Of a stretch of 64,000 nt of DNA, positions 9,828-21,308 are shown piece after piece. Below the pieces are notes generated by a model. The model was not told the origin of the DNA. It worked only from the letters and a program-made list of their open reading frames with translations, and made no database searches. Numbering within the stretch: position 1 is the first letter of the stretch; each line of letters starts with the position of its first letter. Position numbers and translations under genes: made by a program. The DNA is from Rhea pennata (taxonomy: Eukaryota > Chordata > Aves > Rheiformes > Rheidae). The stretch spans positions 868,001 through 932,000 of the forward strand of contig NW_026907680.1 in NCBI RefSeq assembly GCF_028389875.1. Direction: 5' to 3'.

Positions 9828-10594
9828 CTGCACAAGGAGGCAGAAAGAACAGGCTGTGTTCTGCCCTGCCAGAAAGCCCAGTAAGACTGCAGACTCGTGA
9901 GGGCCAGGGATGTTTGCAGGAGCTTCTGAGGGTGTTGCCAGCCTCACCGTCATGGGACAGGGGAGCTTGTTTGGACACAGCTCATCAGCCCGTGGCAGAG
10001 GCTGCTGGTACCAGGACTGGCAGATACCTGTGTCGTCTTGGCTTCAGCGGTCAGGGAGAGCTTTGCAAAGGGGCACACCAACGCTGGAAGCATCCCTTTG
10101 CGCTCAGCTGCTCAGATCTTGCAGGTGCCACTGTTGGAGGCCATTCTCAGCACTCAACAGCTGCCCCCTTGGCTGGAAGGCAAGGCTGAGCCCAGGCCAG
10201 CCCTGTGGCTTGCTCATGGGGCAATGGGGTTGCACCTTGTCTCTCTCGCTCGGCCTCCGAGCCCTCCTGCTTCTCTCCTCCCCTACTCCCTCAACCCTGC
10301 TCCCATTTGCAGAAACAGCCCTTCAGCTCCACAGCAGTGCTGGGCTTTTGCTGGGGGCTGCAGAGAGGGACTTAGTGACAGGCTTTAAGCCACATCAAGC
10401 CCATGTCAGGAAAAGTCACAGCACGCTCTCGGCAGCACAGTGGCTCCGGGATTACAAGTGGCACCCCTTGCTGCCTCACTGCCCCTCAGTTCTGCCAGGC
10501 TTCTCCTGGAGCTGCCACATACCTGCCCTGTCTTGCAAGGCCCCTCTTGACTGTCCAGCCCTTCCTCCTCTTCCTCTAGGCAGGAGAAGTAGAC

Positions 10595-10777
10595 CTTCAG
10601 GGTCACTTGCTTGTCTTCTCCCAGCTGGTATTGGACGATCTTCTGAATACTGGGCTTTTCTTCAGCCAGATTCTCAGCACCCTCCTGCACCTGCAAGACA
10701 ACTCCACACTGTGCAATGTGCCCAACTTCCAAGTCCACTCCGCTGCTCTCCACATGCTCCTCGCCAGCATCCAGGGA
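10595..10777 (-). CDS. Conserved 61-codon exon, copy A
   Basis: On the minus strand, CTGCAG|TCC opens a 183-nt segment that keeps phase 0 to AAG|GTCTAC. It is acidic and probably helical: EEHVESSGVDLEVGH, then AENLAEEKP and IVQYQLGEDKQVTLK. The paralogue at 50,072-50,254 has exactly the same length and borders with only conservative changes. The family is not recognised. It lies about 0.8 kb upstream of the Ser/Gly exon in both copies, so it is probably one of the last exons of the same gene. The intervening bases show no further clear exon. Confidence 0.55.
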
Positions 10778-11701
10778 CTGCAGGACCTTGGCAATCACCA
10801 GGCCCCTGGCTCTGACCTGGCCTGGGGCACCCTGCCGAACAACGGCTGCTGCCGCCCCAGCAGCAGAAGAGCAAGGGGCACCGCAACATGTCCCAGGCTT
10901 TGTGACCTTCTCCTGAGCCTTCCTGCCAGCACCCTATTGCCCTGAAGGGAAGACCAGCCATGCTGAACATCCCCTTCTCATTCGCACCAAGCATCTCAAT
11001 AATCACACAGCTGAGCAGAAACTCTCCATGGTCTCTCACTGAAAACCCCAGCACTACCATGGCCAGAAAAAAAGAGAGGGCCCCAGGGGCTCTGCTGGAG
11101 TGTTCGAGGAGGGCGCAGCAGCAAGAGCTATATTGCAAAACTAGAGCCCAAGCAGTGCCTTTGAAGGCAAGCCCTGGGCCAAGTCAGCCAGGGCTCAGCA
11201 GAGCCCATGGGAAGGGCTCTTGTCCCAGAGAAGAATGCTTCTGCAGACAAAGGAGCTCAGGGAGGAGCACCTACCTGTCTTGCCTTCGGAGCGCTTTCAT
11301 TCACAGCCCACACAGCTCGCACTCTAGCACGTGGCGGTTGTTCCCAGGCGCCTGGGGCCGGCCGTTTGGCAAAACACTCTGGGGTGGTGGAAAACATCCT
11401 GCAAATAGGCACCAGGGAGGTGGCATGAGCCCGGGGAAGCTGGGGAGTTTGGACTCCACGCAGCGCTCCCAAGGGGGGGCACCTGCCTCTGCAGCAGAAG
11501 GCAGTTCTGCAGCAGCAGCACGGGGGTTCCACTGACGGGGATCACATCCACAGACACGGAAATCACCTCCCGCCAAAACACCCACAGCTACACAATGTGC
11601 CCGCTGGAGAGCTCCGGGTGCCCACAGCGAGACTTTCTCTCCAGGCAGCAAGGAGAGCAGCAGGGTCCCCTACAAGGACAGCCTCCAACTCACACCATTA
11701 C

Positions 11702-11779
11702 CTGTGTCCTGTCAACTGCATTAGCCACTGCTCCGTGGCCCCAAGGACTCGGTGTTCCGGGATGGGCAATGGATTGCTG
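11702..11779 (-). CDS. Block 1 exon 'NPLPIPEH' (78 nt)
   Basis: Acceptor GTGCCCAG and donor CAG|GTAATGG flank a 78-nt open exon (S-N-P-L-P-I-P-E-H-R-V-L-G). It enters in phase 2, as the preceding 84-nt exon requires. The counterpart in block 3 has an in-frame TGA at 14,993-14,995 and that in block 2 is 13 nt shorter, so only this copy and the copy-B form near 51,410 look usable. Confidence 0.45.
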
Positions 11780-11916
11780 CTGGGCACCCAGCAACAGAGA
11801 AGGAGAAAGGCATGAAGGCAGCCCAGAATAAAGCCCTTGTGTGGTGGGAGCCAGCACAGAGTTGGCCAAAGCCCCCCACAGAGCCCACATGAAGGCAGAG
11901 CATGCCTGGAGGTCAC

Positions 11917-12000
11917 AGGGACACTGTCGCTGGGAAGTCTTGCTCCCAAAGCACTTTCAGAGCAGCCTTCGCCAGCCCTGGCACTGCAGCCCTAACAAAC
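11917..12000 (-). CDS. Block 1 84-nt exon
   Basis: Acceptor CGGCGCAG and donor CCCT|GTGACC flank an 84-nt segment with VPGLAKAALKVLWEQ. It enters and leaves in phase 2, so it can follow the 86-nt exon. The same length and phase are seen at 13,582-13,665, 15,187-15,270, 18,372-18,455 and 51,585-51,668. An in-frame TGA lies immediately past the donor, which marks where the exon must end. Confidence 0.5.
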
Positions 12001-12061
12001 CTGCGCCGAGAAGATGCTCTCTTGCTAAACTGGAGGCTAGGGAGCCAACAAATATACTCAC

Positions 12062-12147
12062 GTTGGAAACATATGGCGGCGGGGAGTACGGGCCTGGACA
12101 TCGAGGGCTTTGGTGGCTGCAAGGATCGAGTCTCTCATCTCCAGCAT
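12062..12147 (-). CDS. Block 1 86-nt exon
   Basis: Acceptor CTGTGCAG and donor AAC|GTGAGT flank exactly 86 nt reading MLEMRDSILAATKAL and ending FPT. It enters in phase 0 and leaves in phase 2. The same exon, always 86 nt, is found at 13,728-13,813, 15,332-15,417, 18,525-18,610 and 51,731-51,816. Function is unknown; the constant length and phase are the evidence for coding. Confidence 0.55.
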
Positions 12148-13581
12148 CTGCACAGGGGAGAAACACAGGTGAGATGCTGCCAAGAAGAGGATCTTGCTGC
12201 TCACAAGGGCAGCCAATGTTTGCACTGTTCAGAGAAGAAGCTGCCTCTCAGAACAGCAGAAACAACCTTCTCTCTTGCTCACTGCAACCCCTCCATTCTA
12301 CACAATAGCTGCTCCCTGGACATACAGGCAAATGGGGAAAAGCTCTGGCAGGCTTTTGTCCAGGGCAAGAGCCAAGAGGCTGATCCAGGAGAGCAGTTCT
12401 TGCCTAGGGGAGAGACTGAGGGAGGGCAGCGCAGGGGAGGGCCGCTGACGAAGATTAAGGGCAATGTGCATGGCAGTCCTGCTAGGGAGGACAGGAGGGT
12501 ACAGTGGGGGCTGCAGCAGGTCTCTTTTCCCAGAAGGGAAAATTATTTCTCAGGCTCTGCTCTGACCCTTCCCATGCGCCTTCCTGCAAACACCCTACTG
12601 CCCTGAAGGAAAGACCAGTCACACTGAACATCCCGTTCTCATTTGCACCCAGCATCTCAATAATCACACAACTGAGCAGAAACTGAATTTTCTATCGCAG
12701 AAAGGCTCTGCAGTTCAGAGGCAACCAAAACCGGGACCCCGGTGCCTCTGCTGGTGTGTTCAAGGAGGGCGCAGCAGCAAGAGCTATATTGCAAACCTGG
12801 AGCACAAGCGGTGCCTGTGAAGGCAAGCCCTGGGCCAAGTCTTGCAAGGTTCAGCAGAGCCCATGGGAAGGGCTCTTGTACAGCCAGCGCCCATAGCACA
12901 AGGCCTGGGCAAAAAGCAGGCTGGCACATGAAGGGCTGACTCAATGAGGAGCACTTACCACGCCAGACCTCTGACGGCCCTCGCTCAGAGGACATGCAGC
13001 TAGTGCTTGGGCTTCTCTCCGTTCCTTCTTCCTGCCCGCTGCTGCTGTACTCTGTGCAAAGCACTCTAAGGTGACTGGCACTGGCCTGCAAATACACACC
13101 GCGGAGAGGTGATATGAGCACAGGGAGAGTAGGGTCCCCACCTGGCCCTCACCAGCTTCACACCTGCTCCTGCAGCAGAAGGCAATTCTGCAGCAGAAGC
13201 ACAGGGCTCCCACTGACTGCAGCCACATCAGAGCACCACCTCCCACCAAAACACCTGGGGCTGCACGTCATGCCTGAAGGAGAGCTCCAGGAGCCCAAGG
13301 GAGACTCTCTCCAGGCAGTGAGGAGAGCAGCAGGGTCATCTGCCAGGACAGGCTCCAAGGCACAGCATTACCTGATGTCCTGTAAGCTACATAAGACCTG
13401 AACACTCTGTGTTCAGGGATGGGCAATAGGTTGTTGCTGGGCACCCAGTGTTGAAGAAGGACAAAGGCATCAAGACAGTCAAGCATTAAGCTCCTGCATA
13501 GTGGGAGGCAGCACAGAGCTCTGCAGAACCCTCTCCCCACCCACAGAGCCCAGATGAAGGCAGAGCATGCATGCAGGTCAC

Positions 13582-13813
13582 TGGGACCCAGCCGCTTGGA
13601 ATTTTTGCTCCCAAAGCACTTTCAGAGCAGCCTGCCCCAGCCCTGGCAATGCAGCCCTAACAAACCTGTGTGGAGAGGCTGCTGCCTTTGTCAGGGAGAG
13701 GGGAAAGAAGGAAGGGAAAGTACTCACTTTAGGAACATGTTTGGAAGAGGTGCAGGGGACACAATCGGAGCTGCTTTAGTGGCTGTCAGGATTGAATCCC
13801 TGTGTATTTTCAT
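13582..13813 (-). CDS. Block 2 86-nt and 84-nt exons
   Basis: The pair repeats the block 1 structure: 13,728-13,813 (MKIHRDSILTATKAA) and 13,582-13,665 (LPGLGQAALKVLWEQ), with GTGAGT and GTGACC donors. Downstream in this block the NPLPIPEH-type exon is shortened out of frame near 13,385-13,440, and the VSGSPVLLLQ segment near 13,180 sits in a shifted frame. The block as a whole looks damaged although this exon pair is intact. Confidence 0.45.
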
Positions 13814-15186
13814 CTGCAAAGGTGAGAAAGAGAGGTGAGATGCTGCCAAGGAAAGGATCTTGCTGCTGGCAAGGGCAGCCCATGTTTCCATGCTTCAGAG
13901 AAGAAGCTGCCTCTCAGAATTGCAGAAACAGCCGTTGACCCTTTGCTCTTGCTCACAGCAGCCCCTCCATTCCGCACAAGAGCAGCTGCAGGGGAATATG
14001 GGCAAAGAGCTAAATGTTCTGGCAGGCTTTTGTCCAGGGAAGAGCCAAAAGGCTGATCCAGGACAGAACGGAGACATCAAGGGAGGCAAGCGCAGGGGAA
14101 GCCAGCTCAGAAGCTTCTCCAGTAGGGAAGGTTCTTCCCCAGCCTCTGCTCTGAGCCTTCCCGGGAGCCTTCCTGTCAGCACCCTTTTTCCCTGAAGGGA
14201 AGCCCAGAAAGGCTGAACATCCCTTTCCTGCTTGAAACAAGCATCTGAATTATCACAGAGCTGAGCAGAAGCTCTTTACTTTCTATCACAGAAAGGCCCA
14301 GCACTTCCAGTGCCACCAGCAGGAGGGCCACAGAGGCTCTGCTGGTGTGTTCACAGAGAGCAAGGTGCAACACTGTGTGCATTCCAAAACTACATTCACC
14401 ACCGATGCCTTTGAAGGCAGGACTGGGCGATGTCGGGCAGGGCTCAGTGAACCCATGGGAAGGGCTCTTGTGAGCCAGCGCCCATAGCACAAGGCTTTTG
14501 CAGGAAGCACGCTGGAAAAGAAGGGCCCCCAGCAGTGACACTTACAGCTCTGGCATTCTCGTCCACTTCATTCCCAGGCCACTCAGTAGGTGCTCCACCT
14601 TCTGATGATGGCTTCCTCCCGCCTGGCACTGCCTTCTGGGCAGAGCACTCTGGGGTGCCTAGGAATGGACTGCAAATACACACCGCGGGGAGGTGGCATG
14701 AGCACAGGGGGAGTAGGGTCCCCATTTCAGCCTGACAAGTTGGGCACCTGCTTCTACCGCAGAAGGCAGTTCTGTAGCAGAAGCACGTGGGTCCCACTGA
14801 CTGGGGTCACATCCACAGGAACGGGGATCACCCCCTAACAAAACACCCAGGGCTGCACATCATGCCTGAAGGAGAGCTCTGGACACAACCACAGTGAAAT
14901 TTTCTCTCCATGCAGGGAGGCGAGCAGCAGGGTCATCTGGCAGGACAGGCTCCCAGGCACAGCATTACGCGCTGTGCTGCCGACTACATTAGTCACTGCC
15001 CCGTGGCCCCAAGGACTCTGTGTTCCGGGATGGGCAATGGATTGCTGCTGGGCACCCAGTGACAAAGACAGAGAAAGGCATCAAGGCAGTCCAGAATAAA
15101 GCTCTTGCGTGGTGGGAGACAGCATAAATCTTGGCTTAGGGCCTCCAACAGACCCTGTATGAAGGCAGAGCATGCGTGCAGGCCAC

Positions 15187-15417
15187 TGGGATGCAGCCGC
15201 TGGGAAGTCTTGCTCCCAAAGCACTTTCAGAGCAGCCTCCCCCAGCCCTGGCACTGCAGCCCTATCACACCTGTGCTGAGAGGCTGCTGCCTTTGTCAGT
15301 CAGGGGAAAAGAAGCAAGGCAAAGTACTCACGTTGGAAAAATACTTGGAAGAGCACAAGGGGCCTCAGTCTCACTCCTCTGGCTGGCTTTGAGGACTGAG
15401 TCCCTCATCTCCAGCAT
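15187..15417 (-). CDS. Block 3 86-nt and 84-nt exons
   Basis: 15,332-15,417 reads MLEMRDSVLKASQRS and 15,187-15,270 reads VPGLGEAALKVLWEQ, with the same splice borders as the other blocks. The next exon of this block contains an in-frame TGA (14,993-14,995 on the minus strand), so a transcript including all block 3 exons would terminate here. Confidence 0.45.
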
Positions 15418-17315
15418 CTGCAAAGGTGAGAAACACCGGTGAGATGCTGCCAAGGAAAGAATCTTGCTGCTGGCAAAGGCAGCTAAAGTTTCCATTACTC
15501 AGAAAAGAAGAAGCTGCCTCTCAGAAACTCTGAAATACCCATCATTGTGGCTCACAGCAGCCCCTCCATTCTACACAAGACCAGCTGTAGGAGAATATAG
15601 GCAAAAGTCTAAAAGCTCTGGCAGGATTATGTCCAGGGCAAGCACAAAGAGGCTAATCCAGCAGAGCATTGGGAAGTCAAGGCAGGCAAGTGCAGGGGAA
15701 GGCAGCTCACTAAACTCTAGGGCAATGTGCAGGGCAGTCCTGCTAGGGAGGATAAGAGAGGGCAGTGGGGGTTACGGCAGCTCTGTTTTCCCAGAAGGGA
15801 AGGTTCTTTCTCAGCCTCTGCTCTGACCCTTCCCTGTCAGTGCTCTTTTACCCTGAAGGGAAGCCCAGCAAGGCTGAACATCCCTTTCCTGTTTGAACCA
15901 AGCATCTGAATAATCACACCGCTGAACAGAATCTCTCCATCTGCTATAGCAGAAAGGCCCAGCAGTTCCACGGCCACTAGAGCGAGGGCCCCAGAGGCTC
16001 TGCTGGGAGACGTTAATGGAGAGTGAAGGAGTCATGAGAGATGCATTGCAGAAGTAGAGCACAAGCAGCGCCTTTGACAGCAAAGCCCGGGGACAGTCAG
16101 GCAGGGCCCAGAGGAACCCATGGGAAGGGCTCTTGTCCAGCCAGCGCCCACACCACGATGCTTTGGCAGAAAGCAAGCTGCCAAAAGAAGGACCTCCATC
16201 AGGAGCACCTACCTCTCTTGAATTCTGATAGCCAATCTCAGGCCCGCCAGCTCCCGCTCTGGCGTCTGGCAGCTGCTTCCTCCAGCCCACTAAATCCTCC
16301 TTTGCAGAGCTAGGCTGAATTGCTGGCAGCATGCTGCAAATACACACCGTGGGGAAGTGTGACACAGAGACTCTCCACCACCCAACCACCCAGGGCTGCA
16401 CAGCGTGCCCGAGGGAAAGCTCTGGGTGCCCACAGTAGGACTTTTTCTCCAGGCACCAAGGAGAGCAGCAGGGTCAGCTCCAAGGACAGGCTCCAGCACA
16501 CACCATTACCCACTGTCCTGAGCACTCCAGTAGCCTCTGCGGTGTGGCCCCCAAGGACAAGCTTTCTTGGAAGCTTCAGAAAGGGAACCGGGAATAACTG
16601 CTCTGTCCCTTGCAGTCCTTCCGTCTTCAGGCACTCATGTCCCTCCTTCCCATCCTCTTCAAAGTGCCCAAACAACTCGTCCTTGCCTCTAAGGGCTGCC
16701 TGAGCCATGGCCACACCCTCTCGAGCCTGCTGCTCGCCACCCCTGACTGCTGCCTGGAAATGACCCTCCTTCCTCCTTGCTGCTGGCAGTCAAAGGAAGG
16801 GCATTGCCCAAGGGGAAACACCACAGCTTTGGGGAGATATTCACCCAAGGCATCCTCCCCTCCAGCAGCATTCCCTGCACACCCCTCTTGCACCTCACAC
16901 CAGTTGAGCTTTTCCACTTAGCTCCTCACAAGGCCTGACAAGGGCATGCAGACTCTTCCTCAGCCTCCAAAATTGCCCTGAGACACCCAGCCCTGCTCTC
17001 CACAGATGAGCAGCATTCTCCTTACTTTCATCTATGGGCTAGGGGAAAAGGCCCTCCTCTTCCCAAAGGACCAATTACATTGAGTTGCCCAAAGGTCTGG
17101 AAGCTGGAAGCAGAGGCAGCGGGGGCAGAAAGCCAAGAGCAGGCTCTGCCAGGCACATGCTCTTGTCTGCCCAACCAGCAACGGAGGCCTAGTCCTCGTG
17201 GCAGAGCTTAAAAGGCATTCAGAGCTCCTCAGGACCTTGTGTCCAAGGGAAACATCACCCTCCAAGACACACAAGGCTACAGGGTCACCCTCCGCCATTC
17301 CCCCAAGTGTCTCAC

Positions 17316-20300
17316 CTGCCTCGAGGCTCTTCCTCCACCGTGCCTTCCTCCACATTGGTAGCCACCACTTTGGATTCAGGCTGCCTCTCTCGCTGGAGGA
17401 GGCGCTGGCCAGATACATGCTCTGCAATCAGAAGGGAAGAAAACACACAGTCAAGCCAAAGGCTGTGCTTTGGGAATGTGTAGGAGAAACACAGAAGGCA
17501 AGGGCAGAACAAATTGCTTTGAAGGTGGAAGGAAGTCTTGGCACAAGTGAGCAGATTGTCGACTCCCCATCAGGGCTGAGCTGCCTTGCCTCTAGTGCCT
17601 CATGCTAGGCGAGCCACGGTGCTGCAGCCTTGGCTCCAATGCCCTGCCAAGGACCAACAAAAGAGAAGGTGCAAAGCCCAGCCAGGCATCAGCCACTCCA
17701 TTACCTTCCTTGCTGCTGGCAACATCTAGTCCCTTCTCCTCTTCCCACGTGGGCTTCACAGCTCCCACAGATGGTCTTCGAGGGGCACTCTCAAGCACAT
17801 ACCTGTAAACCAGAAAAAGACACCACTCGCAAGGAAGGGCCCCGCATTTCCTTTGCTGCTTCTGTGAATTCTGGGCACACAGACACATGGCCCAGCTGCT
17901 AGGAAGAGCAGCCTTTCCCAAAGGGGGAATATGCAGGACAGGTCATCTCCTGCAGGACTCCCTCAGGAAGTGCAGGGACCCAGCATGCCTGCCTGCAGGG
18001 CCACAAGCTTCCTCCTCACACTGCTCCAGGCCTTCCCTCTACCCCTGGGGAGAGAGCTCCTTCTCAGCTTTCCAAAGCAAACCCTCCAGGTCAACACTGC
18101 AGCCTGTCTGACAGCTCCTGAGCAGGCTCCTGTGCAGGCACATCAGACAAGGCCCCTTTCCTCCAGCTTTCCACCCTCTTAGGAAATTCTAATCTAGACC
18201 TCCACAGCCCTTGCAATCCCTCCCAAGCTCAGGGCAGAGCATCTGCAAAGAACAGCCTCCATTCCTGGGCCCCTAGTGGAACAAAGGCCTTCACAAGGTG
18301 GGAGCCAGCACAGAGCTCAGCAGAACCCCCACACAGAGCCCAAACAAAGCCAGGGCATGGCTGCAGCACACGGGGATCCAACTCCTCGGAAGACTTGCTC
18401 TGCAAGCACATTCTGAGCAGCCTTCACTAGCTCTGGCAACACATCTCGACCAAACCTGCAGTGAGGAGCTGCTCTTTGGGTGAGCCCGGAACTCAGGTGG
18501 AAAGGAGCAAACCAAAGTACTCACATTGGAAAGACAATGAGAGAGCCAGAATGGATCAGGGAAGCCGCTGTTTGGGTGCTTGCGAGAACTGAATGCCTCA
18601 TCTCTGGCATCTGCAAAGGGCAGAGACATGGGTGAGATGCTACGAAGAAAAGGACCTTGCTGCCCACAAGGGCAGACCATGTTTCCACTAATCAGAGAAG
18701 AAGCTGCCACTCAGAAAGAGGGAAACACCCCTCGCTCTTGCTCACAGCCACCCCCACCTCCATTCTACAGACCAGCAGGTGTGGAATAATACAGGCAGAT
18801 GGCCAGAAACACTGGCAGGCTTCTGTCAAGGGCAAGAGCCAAGAGGCTGATGCAGGAGAGCAGTTGTTGCATAGTGGAGAAGTCAAGGGAGGCAAGCAGA
18901 GGTCTTCTGCACCAGAAAGCCCAGGCTGAATGACACGGCTGCACTGGAGACCTGGGCAAAGGCCCTGGCTTGCAATGACTTTGTCTGTGACAAACCCCGA
19001 GAGTCTTCTGCAACTTGAGGAGCAGCTGTTGGACGCACTGCCCCACAATCCCAAACATGGCCAGAGGAGGCCTGGAGACAAATGGGATCCTAACACAAAG
19101 ACCCCAAGGAAAGGCTGACTTTATGGAAGACTTCTGGAGGAAGCCTAGCAGGAAAGAACTCCCAGGACCCAGCAGTGGGGGGAAAGCGGTTGCTTTGGAC
19201 TTGGCCAGGCTTGCAAAGGGGTGAGAAGGAGAGCTGTGGAAAAAGGCAGACTTACATCCAGAAGAGCTTTGAGCAGCTGTGGGGAGGCATTCAGCCTGCA
19301 CAGAAAGCCTCTGTAAAACCACATTGTCACCTCTTTGCCTTCAATGAGAAGCACGCCAATGCCCTTGAAAAGAAGGGCCACGTTCTTCCCATTGGCCAGG
19401 CAGCAAGACAGAAGGTACACGGTCTCCTCCACGCAGGCCGCCACTGTTTTCCAAGGCACGGAGATGGCCACGGCTACGTGAGGATACTTGAGGGTCTCAG
19501 CTTTCCTGCGCCCTAGGCAACAAGCAAAGAGCAGCACAGTCACGGATGGAGCCCTTCAGCAGGCTCCCACACAGTGCTGGGCGCCTGAAGGTCTTGCGGC
19601 AGCACAGAGCTGCAGAGCTCTCTGCTTTAACCCCCACAAAAGCCCCCACAGGAGGCTCCTGTCAGCCCTCCCTGGCCCAAATTCAAAGCACTCTGCAGCC
19701 TCCTGGGACAAGGCTACCGCAGGGCTTCCTTCCCTGCACAGACACCAAGAGCGAGCCCTGGCCACCTCCTGGGAGCGGGAGGCAGGAGGGCAGGCCAAGC
19801 AGAGCAGCAAGGGGGCCAGCTGCCAGCAGAAGGCAGTGCACAGAGGAATGGTGCCGGCACTCAGGCCATGCCAGCTTTGACGAGCCTTAGCTGTGCCATG
19901 TCACGCTGGCTCCAAAGGAGGAGGAAAACACATGGGCTGCACAACAGCCTTCCACGCTGCCTCTTAATCCATCGGTGTTAGGAAGCAATAGGAAGGACTT
20001 GTCCTTTTGAGCAGACAGCTGCTGTGGCATCAACGGGGAACAACAGTGGCAACTACACGGCACTGGAAGCAGCAGCCACAAAAGCCCCACTATGGAGCCA
20101 CGCGTTCGAGCCAGTGCAAGAGAGAGACACACCGAGAGACTCTCGTTGGATTCTGCATTATAATGTTGTGACAATCAAAACACCCTGAAGCTCTGCTCAG
20201 CACCCGGGGCAGCAAGTCTCAATTTCTAACAGCCCCTGGGAAACAGCAGAGAGCCACAGCCCCGCGATGTCCCCAGGGGAAGCCGAGGTTTCAGTCTGCC

Positions 20301-21308
20301 TTCTTACCAGCAACAGAGGCCTCCTCATGGCTGAGGCCATGAAGATCCACAAGGTTGCTTGAGAGGCGAAATGCGGGTCTCTGAACAGTCAGAGGACTTT
20401 TCTTGCCAGCAACGACTTGTTTTGTAGCAACACTGAAGGTGCCAAGGGGAATAATTCTCACATCCTGCAGCCAGAGAAGTAGAGAGAAGCCTTAGAAGCA
20501 TGGGAGACAGACAAAGAGAGAGTTGTTCTCAAAGCATGGCCACGGTGCTAGGTGCCCTGCCCATGGCTGGCATGCAAAGGGGCAAGACAGAGCCTTCTGG
20601 AAAGCTTGGCGGAAGCCCTGGAGAACTCCCTGAGAAGGCCATTCCCCATAGTTTCCTCCCCCTCCTCCTCAGCCTCCAAAGGCAACGTTGCCACCCCTCC
20701 AGCACACGAAGAAAAGGCTTTCCCAGAACGGCTCCCTTTCTGGCCTTGCACTCTGCCAGGATCTCCAGAGAGGGCCCAGAAAGCCTCCCACCCTTCCAGC
20801 AACCGCAGCTGCACTGCACATTGGGCACCTCCCTTTTGGGAGAAGTCGGTCTGGGGCACAGCTGTCATTTGCAGCATGCTTCTGCAGGGGGGTTGCTTCT
20901 GCTTGGAGAGGAGGGGCAGGACTATTGCGGCCCATGGCCCCGAGGGGTCAGTGCTGCTGCCAGCATGGGTATGGGAGGGGAGGGAGAGGATGGCACATCC
21001 ACCTTGTTCAGCACCAGCTTCTCCTGGATGTAGTTGGAGACACCCTCCCAGATGGGCACGGCCACTGCAAAGCAAGGCAAAGACACGTCATGCCCCCTGC
21101 ACCACAAGGCACCATCAGCGGAGGACCCTTGGGGCACCCCAAGACCGCCCAGGCTCCCCACAGCCCCTGGGCATCTACAGCCCATCTTGGTGCTCAGCCT
21201 CTCGACAGCAATCCTGGGCAAGGAGGTCGCGAAGGCCTTACCCCGCGGGGGAATGATGGGCACCCGCTGCTCACGCTGCGTGGCGCGGCCAGCATCCCGG
21301 AGCTCCAT
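17316..21308 (-). CDS. CCDC81-like: CCDC81-like protein, 5' coding exons (HU-like domains), copy A
   Basis: Eight minus-strand exons join in phase: 21,308-21,242; 21,064-21,003; 20,464-20,308; 19,512-19,256; 18,610-18,525; 18,455-18,372; 17,802-17,705; 17,421-17,316. The ATG at 21,308 has a gacATGG context and starts a CpG-rich exon. Residues about 23-95 form a first HU-like domain (PIWEGVSNYIQEKL, IPLGTFSV, VQRPAFRL). Residues about 100-180 form a second (AACVEETVYLLS, LLFKGIGVLLIEGKEV, WFYRGFL). This two-HU arrangement is that of CCDC81, a centrosome-associated eukaryotic HU family. The later exons give a Pro/Glu-rich linker and EHVSGQRLLQRERQ, resembling the CCDC81 region after the HU domains. 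The last exon leaves in phase 2, and the next exon is not certain. CCDC81-like genes are multicopy in birds. Confidence 0.72.

Larger units (their letters stand above)
10900..16900 (-). repeat. Array of about 1.6-kb exon blocks in copy A
   Basis: The landmark 'gatgctgccaaggaaag'-type sequence recurs at about 12,173, 13,834 and 15,439, a spacing near 1.6 kb. A diverged form sits at about 18,635. The landmark 'aagcatct.aataatcac' recurs at about 10,990, 12,650, 14,245 and 15,900. Each block carries on the minus strand an 86-nt exon, an 84-nt exon, a roughly 78-nt exon (NPLPIPEHRV), a segment with TLLLSLLPGEKV.LWAPGA, one with VSGTPVLLLQNCLLLQ, and a GMFS.GLPF segment. The right paralogue (50.6-53.3 kb) keeps only about two blocks. 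This is internal amplification of an exon set within one gene. Confidence 0.75.

Noticed and set aside
9015..9900. Plus-strand 287- and 289-codon ORFs rich in Leu/Pro and Ala/Thr
   Set aside because: They are antisense shadows of the Ser/Gly exon of copy A and have no independent start or splice support.
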